Of a stretch of DNA of 64,000 bases, positions 51,758 through 61,014 are shown one piece after another; position 1 is the stretch's first letter, and the number at the start of each line of letters is the position of its first letter. The position numbers and the translations under genes were made by a program. Source of the DNA: Bosea vaviloviae (GTDB lineage Bacteria; Pseudomonadota; Alphaproteobacteria; Rhizobiales; Beijerinckiaceae). The stretch covers positions 1,603,001 through 1,667,000 of the forward strand of contig NZ_CP017147.1 of assembly GCF_001741865.1 (NCBI RefSeq). The letters are read 5' to 3'. The notes below the pieces were generated by a model. That model was given only the letters and a program-made list of their open reading frames with translations. It did not search any database and was not told the DNA's origin.

Positions 51758-51861
51758 GGCGCGCTCCCGTGCAGGCAAAACCCGACGCGCAACCTTGCAT
51801 GAAGGGTGGCGTTGGGGAAGCGGGGCGGGAAAGCGAAAGATTGGCTGTTCGGGTTGCCCCC

Positions 51862-51938
51862 TAGATGCGTTTTCGAGCGCAGTGGGCACCGGTTCCCCCG
51901 CGACAAACGCGAAACGTTTGCGCGGAGAAAACGCGTTA
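51862..51938. repeat. Palindromic repeat upstream of lemA
   Basis: GATGCGTTTTC near 51863 and GAAAACGCGTT near 51927 form the outer arms, with ACCGGTTCCCCC and AAACGCGAAACGTTTGCG inside. The ACCGGTTCCC core is shared with the composite repeats, and the arms with the hairpin at 46235. It separates lemA from the ABC exporter genes. Confidence 0.65.
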
Positions 51939-51940
51939 AG

Positions 51941-51992
51941 ACAAAAAGCAGGAGCCGTTGAGCGATCGAATTGGATCGGAAACGGCTCCTGC
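51941..51992 (-). terminator. Rho-independent terminator of the polysaccharide ABC exporter operon
   Basis: On the minus strand, GCAGGAGCCGTT (51992-51981) pairs exactly with AACGGCTCCTGC (51959-51948), and TTTTTGT follows directly. The hairpin starts six bases after the ATPase stop at 51998. This is the clearest intrinsic terminator in the window. Confidence 0.9.
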
Positions 51993-51997
51993 CCGCT

Positions 51998-52765
51998 TTA
52001 TTCGCCGGCAGCGTGATGTCCGTCGGCGTGATAGGCGGCCAGAACCTCCTCGGGCGTTCCGTCCGCCATGAGGGTTCCGGCTTTCATCCAGAGCGTCCGG
52101 TTGCAGAAGCGTTTGATCGTCTCGTCGCTGTGGGATGCGAGGAAGACGATATTGGCGTTGCTGATCATGTTGTGCATGCGCAGTTCGGCCCGCTCCGCGA
52201 AAGCGGCGTCGCCCACGCCGATCACCTCGTCCAGAATCAGGATGTCGGGTTGCACCGCGGTGCTGACGGCGAATGCCAGGCGCAGCATCATGCCGCTGGA
52301 ATAGGTGCGGATCGGCAGGTCGAGGAATTCGCCGAGTTCGCTGAATTCCTCGACATCCTGCGTTATCGCCTCGGCCTGCTTGCGGTGAAGGCCGAGCATG
52401 ACGCCGCGCATGATGATGTTCTCATAGCCGGTCGCATCGGTGTCCATCCCCATGGAGAGGTCGATCAGCGAGGATACGCGCCCCTCGATCTCGGCCCGCC
52501 CGCCGGTCGGCGGATAGACGCGGCTCAGAACGCGCAGCAGCGTGGTTTTGCCGGCGCCATTGCCGCCGATGAGCCCGATCCGGTCGCCATCCCTGGCCTC
52601 GAAGCTGACCTCGCGCAGCGCCTTGACGACCTGGACGCTGGAATCGCGCCGATCCTCCACCCCACCCCCGACGGTGCGGCGGAAGAGTTCGTGCTTGAGC
52701 GCTCGCCCGCGGGAATTATAGACGGCGAGCTCGACGCTCGCCTTGTCCAGAACGATATGTGCCAT
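51998..52765 (-). CDS. Polysaccharide/polyol-phosphate ABC exporter ATP-binding protein (Wzt/KpsT-like)
   Basis: This 255-residue ATPase from ATG 52765 has Walker A GGNGAGKT at residues 67-74, a YSSGMMLRLAFA signature and Walker B ILILDEVIGVGD. The aspartate after GVG is typical of the O-antigen/capsule exporter ATPases. About 50 residues precede the ATP-binding core, and there is no long C-terminal sugar-binding domain, so export should not depend on chain-end recognition of the Wzt(O9a) kind. It pairs with the permease seven bases upstream. Confidence 0.9.
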   Translation of the reverse strand: MAHIVLDKASVELAVYNSRGRALKHELFRRTVGGGVEDRRDSSVQVVKALREVSFEARDGDRIGLIGGNGAGKTTLLRVLSRVYPPTGGRAEIEGRVSSLIDLSMGMDTDATGYENIIMRGVMLGLHRKQAEAITQDVEEFSELGEFLDLPIRTYSSGMMLRLAFAVSTAVQPDILILDEVIGVGDAAFAERAELRMHNMISNANIVFLASHSDETIKRFCNRTLWMKAGTLMADGTPEEVLAAYHADGHHAAGE

Positions 52766-52772
52766 GAGGCCC

Positions 52773-53561
52773 TCAGAGCCAGTAGACGACGCGGTGTGAG
52801 TACTTGCCTGCGAAGGCCAGCGAAACGAGCCATCCGACGACCAGGAGCCCAAGCAGGATGGCGTAGGCGGTGAGGCTGGGCAGGTGTCCGAGCAGGGGCT
52901 CGCGCATCACATCGAGCATGCTGGCGAACGGATTCAAGATCAGGACCGGATGGTTAGGGGGGAGCTGCGCAGGCTTGAAGACCACTGGCGAGACAAAGAA
53001 CGCGACCTGAATCAGGCTCTGAATGATCTGCGGGATATCGCGAAAACGTGCCGACAGGATGGCGAGCAGATAGCCGGCCCATGCCAGGTTGGCGAGCACG
53101 AGGAGCAGACCCGGCAGGAACAGGAACATGTTCGCGTTGATCGCCGTTCCGCAAGCCAGGAAAACGACCGGGAGAATAATGAGGTTGTGGCCGAAGACGA
53201 AAAGATTGCGGGCGATCGTGCGCAGCAGGTAGGTGAAGCGCGGCAATGCGATCTGCCGCATGATGTTCTCGTTCTCGGTGAAGCTCAGGCAGCTCTCGGT
53301 CAGAATGCCGGCGATCATGCCCCACAGCACCAGCCCGACGCCGACATGGGGTAGGTAGGATGCGATCGGTATGTTGAACAGCAGCGAGTAGACGAGGCCC
53401 ATGCCCAGCACGGTGACCGCCATGCTGAGCGTCAGCCAAAGCTGCCCGATGCGCGAGCGCCGGTAGCGGCGGGCGACATCGTTCTTTGCGAGCATCCACC
53501 ACATGCGCCAAGAGCCGAAGCCGCCGATGACATCGGCGGTGCCGAGCGCGATAAATCGCAT
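52773..53561 (-). CDS. Polysaccharide ABC exporter permease (Wzm/ABC-2 type)
   Basis: This 262-residue inner-membrane protein has about six hydrophobic segments. NDVARRYRRSRIGQLWLTLS is the conserved N-terminal cytoplasmic helix of ABC-2 polysaccharide exporters, and the later RFRDIPQIIQSLIQVAFFVS is also typical. With the ATPase it would export a lipid-linked O-antigen or capsular polymer. It is the first gene of a two-gene operon, divergent from the large glycosyltransferase gene. Confidence 0.9.
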   Translation of the reverse strand: MRFIALGTADVIGGFGSWRMWWMLAKNDVARRYRRSRIGQLWLTLSMAVTVLGMGLVYSLLFNIPIASYLPHVGVGLVLWGMIAGILTESCLSFTENENIMRQIALPRFTYLLRTIARNLFVFGHNLIILPVVFLACGTAINANMFLFLPGLLLVLANLAWAGYLLAILSARFRDIPQIIQSLIQVAFFVSPVVFKPAQLPPNHPVLILNPFASMLDVMREPLLGHLPSLTAYAILLGLLVVGWLVSLAFAGKYSHRVVYWL

Positions 53562-53989
53562 GTGTTGGTTCTCCTCCGGGGTACGGGTCCGGCGGCAATA
53601 CGCCTTTGGAGGGCGTCAGACCATAGATCGCCCCTGACTGGCAAGATCGGAGAATGAATGCGGTTCATGCTCCGGGGGCTTCTCGCGGAGTGCTGTCGTT
53701 GCCGAGGCCTTCGCGATTCCGGAGGCCCCGGGCAAGGCAGGGCTTGTTGCCGGTGATGCTGAGTGCGGAGCGGCTCGGTCGTCACGTCATGTTGTTGCAA
53801 TGGCGAAATGCTTTCAGCATCAAACCCGCCGAGATTGCCGCGCCCCGGTGCTTATAATGCGCTTCGCGGCGACGAGAGCTCGATTTTCAGAGGCGAAATT
53901 CGAGAGGCGCAGCTGAAAATCTATTGGTTTATTCTTACTTGGCCGTTTGTTGCTAAAGGTATTGATCGGGTAGTGGACAGCTACTATCG
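53562..53989. promoter_or_regulatory. Divergent gene-free region between exporter and glycosyltransferase genes
   Basis: About 430 bases without a supported gene. The part at about 53870-53985 is richer in A+T than its surroundings (AAAATCTATTGGTTTATTCT), as expected for a promoter of the rightward glycosyltransferase gene. No regulatory motif is recognised. Confidence 0.4.
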
Positions 53990-56659
53990 ATGCGGCTCGA
54001 CCGCCCTGGAAATCGACATGCCGCCTGGAGGAGCTTCACCTTGGACGTCAGCGCCGTGAACGGCCAAGCGCCGAAGGATGCCGAAAGCTGCGGCGCCCAT
54101 CGCGATATGGCCTCTGGCGTCGGTTCGGCCTCCCTGTCGGCTGCTGCTCGCGGAGGCGAGCAGGCTCATGCGGCGGAACTTGAGCGTGTTCGCGCCGAGC
54201 AGCGCAGGCACGCGGAACGATCTGAGATGCGGCGGCGCCTTGTGTCGAGTTCGGACCTGCTGTCTGCTCGGCTCGAGCAGGTGCTGCTTGAACTCCATGA
54301 AACCAAACAACGCATGGAGGAGGCTCGACGCACCACTGCTGGCCTGAGGCGGGTTCTTTATCTCAGGCGGATGAGCTTTCAGCGGAGGCTGGTCAGGCGG
54401 CTTTTGCCTAAAGGGCTCAGGCTTTGGTGGGACGAGCGCCACCTTGCCGGGCTTGAGCGCATCATTCGGGAATCCGGTCTGTTCGATGCAGCGTGGTACC
54501 GCCAGGCCTATCCTGAGGCGGCAGCTTCGGGCTTGGATCCCATTCGTGATTATCTCCAGTTCGGAGCGGCGAAGGGGCGCTGGCCTCGCCCGGACTTCGA
54601 TCCGGACCGCTATGCCAGCGAACGGCCGATTCTGGCTTTCCTCGGCCTCGATCCGTTCGTGCATTCCATCGTGAGTGGCTCGAAGTCGCAGACTGGGCCG
54701 CGCGCTCACGACCCACTGCCATCGGATACCGATGCTGTTCTGATGGCCCGGGCACAGGTCCGTGAGCCCCTGCTGGACGGAAGCGAGCCGGACGGCTGGT
54801 TCAATGGCGGCTGGTATGGCGGCCGTGCTCTGGCCGAGGATGAGCGTTTCGCGCCGCGTCTCGTCACGCCGGCTGATCAACTCGCCAGCGACATGCGCTT
54901 CCAGGCCGCGACCAAGGAACTGACGCAACGATACGGCATTCGCCCGCCAGCGCAGACGATCGAGATTCTGAGGAAGGCGGCCCCAGTCGAGTTGATCCGC
55001 AGCGCATTTGCGAAAACAGAGCCGCGCCAGGATGTTCGTTGCAGCCAGGCAGTGCCGCGCTACGCGATCGTGACCGTCCGAGCCGGATCTGCGGAGCATT
55101 TCCGTTCATGTGCAGCCTCGGTGAAGGCGCTGATGGACATCGACTACGAAGCGGTTGGGGTGAGGCGGATCACCTGGATCGTCCTTGGTGGAGCTGCCGG
55201 TTTCAACTCAAAATCAGCTCTCGATCTGGTGCCGGCTGATATGTCGGCTTTCGTGGTGGAATTGGAGAGCGCGTTATCGCGTGGTGCAGGGGGAGGCCTG
55301 AAAGAAGCGCTCCTCAAGGCCGGGGCGGAGTGGCATTTCAGCCTCGAGGAAGCCGATGAGATCGAGGTCCACGCCACCGCGGCCCTGGATTTCTACAGTG
55401 CCCATTTCCCGAAATGCCGGTCCATTCTGGCCAGCCCCGTCGATATCGCTGGGGATGGCGAGGTGTTGCGGCGCAATCGCAACGCAAGTCCCAGTTTACT
55501 GTTTGAAAGCGGGCTGGCGCCGGGCCAGTTCGTGGCGGTTCGCTGCGATTTCCCTTTGAATCGGGAAGGCGAGGCCGACGATCGCGAAATCGATTATGAG
55601 GTCTTGCTGCGGGTTGCCTTGGATGAGCCGATCCTGGTCATTCCCGAATACCTGCATCGTCACCGCTGGCTGCCGGCGTCCGATTGCAAAGCAGCCGCGG
55701 CCAGTCCCTCGCTGTCGACAGCGCGTGCGCTGCGCGGGTTCCTGAATCTGTTCGCGCAACAGCTGACCGGGCAGTCCGATGATCGCGGCGCTCCGCTGGC
55801 AGGCCCGCTGACTGCGGGCCTTTGTATCATCCGCACTCAAGGCAGCCGTCTCCATCTGCTCGCGGAAACGGTTGCGTCGGTGCTCGACCAGACCGTCAAC
55901 ACGCGCCCTTGTGTCGTTGTCCATGGAGGAGACGATGTCGAGGCACAGGTGAGAGCATGGCTTGCCTCCCAACAGCTGGACGCGCTGGTGATTGGAGCGC
56001 CCAACAGGGAGCGGCGCAGAGGCTACCCGCTGAATGTGGGATTGGACTATGTGAGAGCCAATGCCAGCTCCTATGATTTCGCCTTCTTCCTTGATGATGA
56101 CGACATCATCTATCCGCTCTACGCTGAGCGTCTCGCCGCTCTGCTGAGCATGACGGGCTGCGATGTCGGCGTGGCCCTCGCCAACAGTCGTGTGCCGTGG
56201 AAGCCGCCGCAGCCGGGGCATCAGCAACTGCCGGTGAGCGCTCTCGTCGCCGGAAATTTCATTCCGATTCATTGCTATGCGATGCGGACGGCATTTCTGA
56301 CTGTGAACCCGCTGAGGTTCCAGGAGGATATCGACTATCTGGAAGACTGGGACTTCCTGGTGAGCCTGCTGGATGCGGGGGCTCGGTTCTTTCTGCTGCC
56401 CGAGGTTCTCTGCGAGTATCGGATCATCGGAGACGGCAATCAGGCGGAAAAGCGAAACCAGGACCATTTCGAACAATGCGAGAGGATGGTTCTCGAAAAG
56501 GGCCTCCTCACCGCCAGGCGACTTGGCATGAAGCGCTTCGTCCGCGATCTCGCCGCATTCGATTTCGAGGAAAGGGCGGCATTGTCGCCTGCGGAGATCG
56601 AGCGTCTCGTCGAGGTCCGCGCCATTTTCGAAAGCCAGATGACCGAGAACCGAAGATGA
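53990..56659 (+). CDS. Large glycosyltransferase family 2 protein with coiled-coil N-terminus
   Basis: The frame gives 889 residues. Residues about 60-115 are a coiled coil. Residues about 150-230 contain an LFDAAWYRQAYPEAAASGLD and YLQFGAAKGRWPRPDFDP repeat of the kind found in multi-domain bacterial polysaccharide transferases. From about 605 a GT2 (GT-A) domain follows, with LHLLAETVASVLDQT and the acidic metal site FFLDDDD near residue 702, and EDWDFLVSLLDAG later. ATG 53990 lacks a ribosome site; TTG 54041 has GGAGG nine bases upstream and may be the real start. It overlaps the next glycosyltransferase gene by ATGA. Confidence 0.82.
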   Translation: MRLDRPGNRHAAWRSFTLDVSAVNGQAPKDAESCGAHRDMASGVGSASLSAAARGGEQAHAAELERVRAEQRRHAERSEMRRRLVSSSDLLSARLEQVLLELHETKQRMEEARRTTAGLRRVLYLRRMSFQRRLVRRLLPKGLRLWWDERHLAGLERIIRESGLFDAAWYRQAYPEAAASGLDPIRDYLQFGAAKGRWPRPDFDPDRYASERPILAFLGLDPFVHSIVSGSKSQTGPRAHDPLPSDTDAVLMARAQVREPLLDGSEPDGWFNGGWYGGRALAEDERFAPRLVTPADQLASDMRFQAATKELTQRYGIRPPAQTIEILRKAAPVELIRSAFAKTEPRQDVRCSQAVPRYAIVTVRAGSAEHFRSCAASVKALMDIDYEAVGVRRITWIVLGGAAGFNSKSALDLVPADMSAFVVELESALSRGAGGGLKEALLKAGAEWHFSLEEADEIEVHATAALDFYSAHFPKCRSILASPVDIAGDGEVLRRNRNASPSLLFESGLAPGQFVAVRCDFPLNREGEADDREIDYEVLLRVALDEPILVIPEYLHRHRWLPASDCKAAAASPSLSTARALRGFLNLFAQQLTGQSDDRGAPLAGPLTAGLCIIRTQGSRLHLLAETVASVLDQTVNTRPCVVVHGGDDVEAQVRAWLASQQLDALVIGAPNRERRRGYPLNVGLDYVRANASSYDFAFFLDDDDIIYPLYAERLAALLSMTGCDVGVALANSRVPWKPPQPGHQQLPVSALVAGNFIPIHCYAMRTAFLTVNPLRFQEDIDYLEDWDFLVSLLDAGARFFLLPEVLCEYRIIGDGNQAEKRNQDHFEQCERMVLEKGLLTARRLGMKRFVRDLAAFDFEERAALSPAEIERLVEVRAIFESQMTENRR

Positions 56660-57675
56660 GGCGGGACCAGAACCTGGGTACGACCGTTCTGCTTCCGGTG
56701 TATTTCGAGGAGCCGAGCACGGAGAATCTCCGCTTGCTGCGTCGCTCGATCGAATCGATCCGCGATCAGCGTTTCCCGGGAGCCTATGAGACCCTGATCG
56801 TCGATGACGGCAGCCCCGTGCCGATCGCCAGCCTGTCCTCCCGGATCGGTTCGCCATCTCTTGTGCAGGAGGTCCGGTTTGTGCGGGCCGGCCGCAATGG
56901 CGGGCTTGTCCACGCCTTGAACCGTGGTCTTGCGTGCAGCCATCATCCCTTCATCGCGCGGCTGGATGCGGATGACAAATGGCTGCCGGGTAAGATCGAA
57001 AAGCAATTCGAGCAGTTCCTGCAGGATCCCGACCTGACGATTTCCGCGACGGGCATGACACTGGTGACGCCGGCAGGAAAGCCGCTCGAAACTCATGTGC
57101 GACCGGGCGACTGGGGTGGCATTCTGAACTTCTTTGTCGAGGTAGGCTGCCCCTTTCCTCATGGCAGCGTGCTTGCCCGGCGAGATATCTATCAATTGCT
57201 GGGCGGCTATTCCCATGACCCCAGGACCGCTCATTGCGAGGACTATGCGCTTTGGGGAATTTGGCTGCGCTTCTTCAAGCCCGCCATGGTTGAAGAAGCA
57301 CTGTACGACTACACGGTCCACGCCCGGTCGGTCTCGGCGTTGAACGGCGTCCAGCAACAGAGCGGCTCGACGCTCGTGCGCGAGACGTTTTGCGCCGTCG
57401 ATGCCGTCAACACCGTGCCCGGCGCGCTGCAGGCACTCGCGAAGGCTGTGGGCGTGACGATGCTCCAGGCCGGAATCCTGGCCTATCGGATGTGGCGATA
57501 CCGGCTGACCGTATGGATGCCGCGAGGGGCGCTCGAAGCTCTGGCGCTTCTGATGCCCGATCGCGATGTCGCCCCCGCTGTTTCAAGCGATCATCGCGCA
57601 ATCACCTGGGAACAGGTTCTTGCGCAGCCTCCATCCAACGGGGCTCTTCGCGAGGTGGCCGTCAGAGCGGCTTGA
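56656..57675 (+). CDS. Family 2 glycosyltransferase
   Basis: This 339-residue GT-A enzyme begins TTVLLPVYFEEPSTENL. It has VDDGSPVPI near residue 50, the DXD-type motif RLDADDKW at 102-109 and the acceptor-binding CEDYALWGIW near 190. The ATG overlaps the previous stop, so the two glycosyltransferases are coupled. It adds a sugar to a growing surface polysaccharide in the cytoplasm; donor and acceptor are unknown. A longer frame upstream overlaps the previous gene and is not used. Confidence 0.9.
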   Translation: MRRDQNLGTTVLLPVYFEEPSTENLRLLRRSIESIRDQRFPGAYETLIVDDGSPVPIASLSSRIGSPSLVQEVRFVRAGRNGGLVHALNRGLACSHHPFIARLDADDKWLPGKIEKQFEQFLQDPDLTISATGMTLVTPAGKPLETHVRPGDWGGILNFFVEVGCPFPHGSVLARRDIYQLLGGYSHDPRTAHCEDYALWGIWLRFFKPAMVEEALYDYTVHARSVSALNGVQQQSGSTLVRETFCAVDAVNTVPGALQALAKAVGVTMLQAGILAYRMWRYRLTVWMPRGALEALALLMPDRDVAPAVSSDHRAITWEQVLAQPPSNGALREVAVRAA

Positions 57676-57722
57676 TAGGGAAGACGAACCAGCTGGAACC
57701 GCAAAACCATGTGCGGCTGCGC

Positions 57723-58697
57723 TCAGGTCTTTTCAGCCGATTTGATGGAATTCAGGCGCGCCGCCAGATCGACGCGGCGATAGCCGCTGAACATCCAGAC
57801 CGCCGCCCCGATCAGGCCCACCACGGTCAAGACGAGGCCGAAGAGGATCGATGTCGCGGCGGCTGCCTCGGTACCGATGCCCAAGGCGCCGAAGAGAATG
57901 ATGGCGGCGCCCTCTCGAAGGCCCCATCCCCCGATCGAAATCGGGATCAACGAGGCAAGCACCATGCCCTGAAGAATGATGGCACAGTCCCACCAGCCCA
58001 CCTGGACACCGAGGCTGCTCGCACAGGCCATGAATGACGCAACTGTCAGGCAGCTCGACGCGGTCAAGGTGACGAAGATATAGCCGAGCCCCTTGGGCGA
58101 TCTAAAAACATCGGCGAAGGCTTTCAACAAGGCGACGAAGGGGCGGGTCCAGCCCGGAAGCGCTTCCGCCCGCAAGACCATGCCCAGCCCGGCGGCTCCC
58201 GCGGCCCCACCCACGATGAGCGCGGCGCAGGCCGCGATCAGCGGAAATGTCGAAGCTGTCGCAACCTGCGAGCTATGGTTGACGAGGGCCGCAAGCAACA
58301 TCAACCCAACGGCCAGCAGTCCGAAGGCGCGGTCGATCAGGACGCCGATCGTGGCCCAACCTGCGACAATGCCGGAATCATAGGCTCGGACAATGCGAAT
58401 GGCGTCTCCGCCGAAGCCGGTTGGAAGAATCTGGTTGAAGAACATGGCTTCGAAATAGCCGATGATCGCAATTTTAGGCTCGACGGCATACGAAAGTTTG
58501 CGGCTGATAGAAACCCAGCGAAAAGCATTAAAAATAACCGCGACGGAAAGGAGCCCTGTAGCAAGTAAAAAAAGCGATAAATTGGCGTTATATATGGCAT
58601 TCGTTATAGCCGCCATGTCGATTTTGTAGAATATAAATGCGATTAGCGCGACGCCGACGGCTAATTTCGCCGCGATGATCAATTTCTTGAAATTCAT
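57723..58697 (-). CDS. Flippase-like integral membrane protein (YbhN / LPG synthase TM family)
   Basis: This 324-residue protein has about eight hydrophobic helices. NAFRWVSISRKL, EAMFFNQILPTGFGGDAIRI and GGWGLREGAAIILFGALGIG are landmarks of the lysylphosphatidylglycerol synthetase transmembrane / UPF0104 family. Related proteins in polysaccharide loci are thought to move or use lipid-linked sugars. The first 140 bases (58560-58697) are clearly more A+T rich than neighbours, and the gene runs against its neighbours' strand, which hints at separate acquisition. Confidence 0.85.
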   Translation of the reverse strand: MNFKKLIIAAKLAVGVALIAFIFYKIDMAAITNAIYNANLSLFLLATGLLSVAVIFNAFRWVSISRKLSYAVEPKIAIIGYFEAMFFNQILPTGFGGDAIRIVRAYDSGIVAGWATIGVLIDRAFGLLAVGLMLLAALVNHSSQVATASTFPLIAACAALIVGGAAGAAGLGMVLRAEALPGWTRPFVALLKAFADVFRSPKGLGYIFVTLTASSCLTVASFMACASSLGVQVGWWDCAIILQGMVLASLIPISIGGWGLREGAAIILFGALGIGTEAAAATSILFGLVLTVVGLIGAAVWMFSGYRRVDLAARLNSIKSAEKT

Positions 58698-58983
58698 GGT
58701 TCAAATGCCGATCTCGCTATGCCGTAGCGCGCGTGCTTTCCTACATGAGCTTGTCGGTCAGCGCCACAGACATGGAACGGCGGGCTTCTGAGTTGTGCCG
58801 GGCGCTGCTTGCTGGGGGCCAATGCGCTTTGCCTGCAAGCTGGGTTTCCCGAGTTTGGGGGGCTGTTTCCGGGAGATGTCCGGATTGACGCGAAGAGAAG
58901 CGTTGCCTCAATGAAAAAGCAGCCTTACTCGCAGTCCTGTGGCGGCGCGGTCTTTGCCGAACTGTCTCTGCGGAGTGCTTGAA

Positions 58984-59892
58984 TTGACCATCTGCATCTT
59001 TGGTGGAACGGGCTTTATCGGCCGTCACCTGTGTCAGGAATTGCATGCCAGGGGCATTGCCGCCTGCGTGGTGTCTCGCAACCCCGACCGTGATTTCCTC
59101 TCCCTCCATGCGCCAAGCGTCGCAGCCTTGGCCGCCGATGCCCCGGAATTGCCGGGGGTGCTCGAAAGCGCGACGGTGCTGGTTTATCTCGCTTCGAACT
59201 CGCTTCCCGCGTCCAACCCTCTCGACCCTTCACATGAGTTCGGTCAGGCTGCGCAGGCCGCGGCCCTGATGGCGAAGTTGCGCGCCGTCAATCCAGATTG
59301 CCATGTCGTCTTCGCCTCCAGTGGCGGGCAGGTCTATGGGCGGGGGCATGAGGCTCCGATCCCCGAGACCGCACCGCCGGCGCCGCCCACAGCTTATGCG
59401 CTGGGGAAGTTGCTGATGGAGAACATGCTCACCTTCTTCGCGCAGGCCGACCAGCTGGGCGTCACGATACTAAGGGTCGCCAATCCGGTTGGGCGTTGGC
59501 AGTTTGACAAAGGGCACGGGCTCGTCGCGGCGGCTATTCGCAGTATGAACCTGGGACGCCCTCTCACGATTTTTGGCGATGGCCGGAATATGCGTGACTA
59601 TTTCGATGTCGAGCAGCTCGTGCAATTGCTGGCTCGCTTCGATGATACGCGGTTTCGACCACGTGGTGTTTTCAATATCGGCTCCGGGCACGGCATGACG
59701 GAATGCGATGTCATCGCTTTGCTGGAGACTTTGACGGGCCGGAAACTCGATCTGAATTTTGCGCCGGCACGGCCTTTTGACCTGCGTTATGCGGTTCTCG
59801 ACATTGAGCGCGCGCGATCGCAGTTGGGTTGGAATCCCGAAACCGACCTGTCCAAGACCGTCTCCAGGCTTCTCTCACAGAACCGGTCATAG
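58984..59892 (+). CDS. NAD-dependent epimerase/dehydratase (extended SDR, sugar nucleotide)
   Basis: TTG 58984 has CGGAG eight bases upstream and gives 302 residues starting LTICIFGGTGFIGRHL, the NAD-binding motif. The catalytic region is FASSGGQVYG with TAYALGKLLMEN (Tyr-X3-Lys). RDYFDVEQLVQLLARFDDT and NIGSGHGMTECDVI are typical of UDP-glucose/GlcNAc 4-epimerase relatives. GTG 58975 is an alternative start. It probably supplies a sugar nucleotide for the surface polysaccharide; the exact reaction is unknown. Confidence 0.87.
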   Translation: MTICIFGGTGFIGRHLCQELHARGIAACVVSRNPDRDFLSLHAPSVAALAADAPELPGVLESATVLVYLASNSLPASNPLDPSHEFGQAAQAAALMAKLRAVNPDCHVVFASSGGQVYGRGHEAPIPETAPPAPPTAYALGKLLMENMLTFFAQADQLGVTILRVANPVGRWQFDKGHGLVAAAIRSMNLGRPLTIFGDGRNMRDYFDVEQLVQLLARFDDTRFRPRGVFNIGSGHGMTECDVIALLETLTGRKLDLNFAPARPFDLRYAVLDIERARSQLGWNPETDLSKTVSRLLSQNRS

Positions 59893-59984
59893 GCTTGGGG
59901 AGGCGTGGGCGCAGACAGTGTCCTTGTGATCGGCTCTTCGACGGGATATCTGCCGCAGGGTAGTTTTTGCGGAAAGGCGCCCTG

Positions 59985-60944
59985 ATGCCGGACAAGCACT
60001 ATAACCTAGCAGGAAAGCGGGTCTGGGTCGCGGGTCACCGCGGCATGGTCGGCTCTGCCTTGGTTCGGGCGCTGGAGGCGCGCGGCATTGCGCCGATCAC
60101 CGTGCGTCGCGCGGATGTGGATTTACGGCGGCAGGCAGAAGTTGAAGCATGGATGGGCAAGGAGCGCCCCGAGGTTGTTTTCCTCGCCGCGGCCAAGGTC
60201 GGCGGCATCCTTGCGAACAAGACATATCCGTCGGATTTTCTTTTCGACAATCTCGCGATCGCCATGAACGTCATTCACGCGTCGGCGTCGCTGGGCGTCG
60301 AGAAGCTGTTGTTTCTGGGCTCGACCTGCATCTATCCGAAATTCGCTGATCAGCCGATCCGTGAAGAGGCTCTGCTGACCGGCTCGCTCGAACCGACCAA
60401 TGAATGGTATGCGATTGCAAAGATCGCCGGGCTCAAGCTGGCCGAATCCTATCGTCTGCAGCAGGGCTGTGACTTCATTTCGGCGATGCCGACCAATCTC
60501 TATGGCCCGAACGATAATTTCGATCTCAAGTCCAGCCATGTCTTGCCGGCCTTGCTGCGAAAGATCCATGAGGCGAAGACGCGCGGAACTGGCGCGGTCG
60601 AGATCTGGGGCAGCGGGACGCCGCGCCGCGAATTCCTTCATGTCGACGATCTCGCCGATGCGAGCCTTCATATCGCTGAACACTATTCCGACGCCTTGCA
60701 TCTCAATGTCGGAACCGGTGTCGATGTCACCATCCGGGAGTTGGCGGAGCAGATCGCGGAGGTCGTCGGCTATGAAGGCAGCTTCGTGTTCGACCCGTCC
60801 AAGCCTGACGGCACGCCGCGGAAGTGCACCGACATATCGCGGTTGAATGCTTTGGGCTGGCGCCCGCGCTTCGATCTTCGATCGGGCATCGAGATGACGT
60901 ATCGCTGGTTTCTGACGCAAAACGAGTTGCTCGAGCGCGTTTGA
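59985..60944 (+). CDS. fcl: GDP-L-fucose synthase
   Basis: This 319-residue enzyme from ATG 59985 has AAAGG seven bases upstream. It opens KRVWVAGHRGMVGSALVRAL (NADP-binding). It has FLAAAKVGGILANKTYPSDF, the catalytic GSTCIYPKFA and NEWYAIAKIAGLKL (Tyr-X3-Lys), and PTNLYGPNDNFD, all diagnostic of the epimerase/reductase that turns GDP-4-keto-6-deoxymannose into GDP-L-fucose. The partner GDP-mannose 4,6-dehydratase gene (gmd), often adjacent, is not in the window. The product suggests fucose in the polysaccharide. Confidence 0.94.
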   Translation: MPDKHYNLAGKRVWVAGHRGMVGSALVRALEARGIAPITVRRADVDLRRQAEVEAWMGKERPEVVFLAAAKVGGILANKTYPSDFLFDNLAIAMNVIHASASLGVEKLLFLGSTCIYPKFADQPIREEALLTGSLEPTNEWYAIAKIAGLKLAESYRLQQGCDFISAMPTNLYGPNDNFDLKSSHVLPALLRKIHEAKTRGTGAVEIWGSGTPRREFLHVDDLADASLHIAEHYSDALHLNVGTGVDVTIRELAEQIAEVVGYEGSFVFDPSKPDGTPRKCTDISRLNALGWRPRFDLRSGIEMTYRWFLTQNELLERV

Positions 60945-61014
60945 TTTTTCCAGGTGGCCTAAAATTGCATCGCGATAAGGCGACCTGACCGTCGTCGGCG
61001 CCGGGGAGTTCGCC

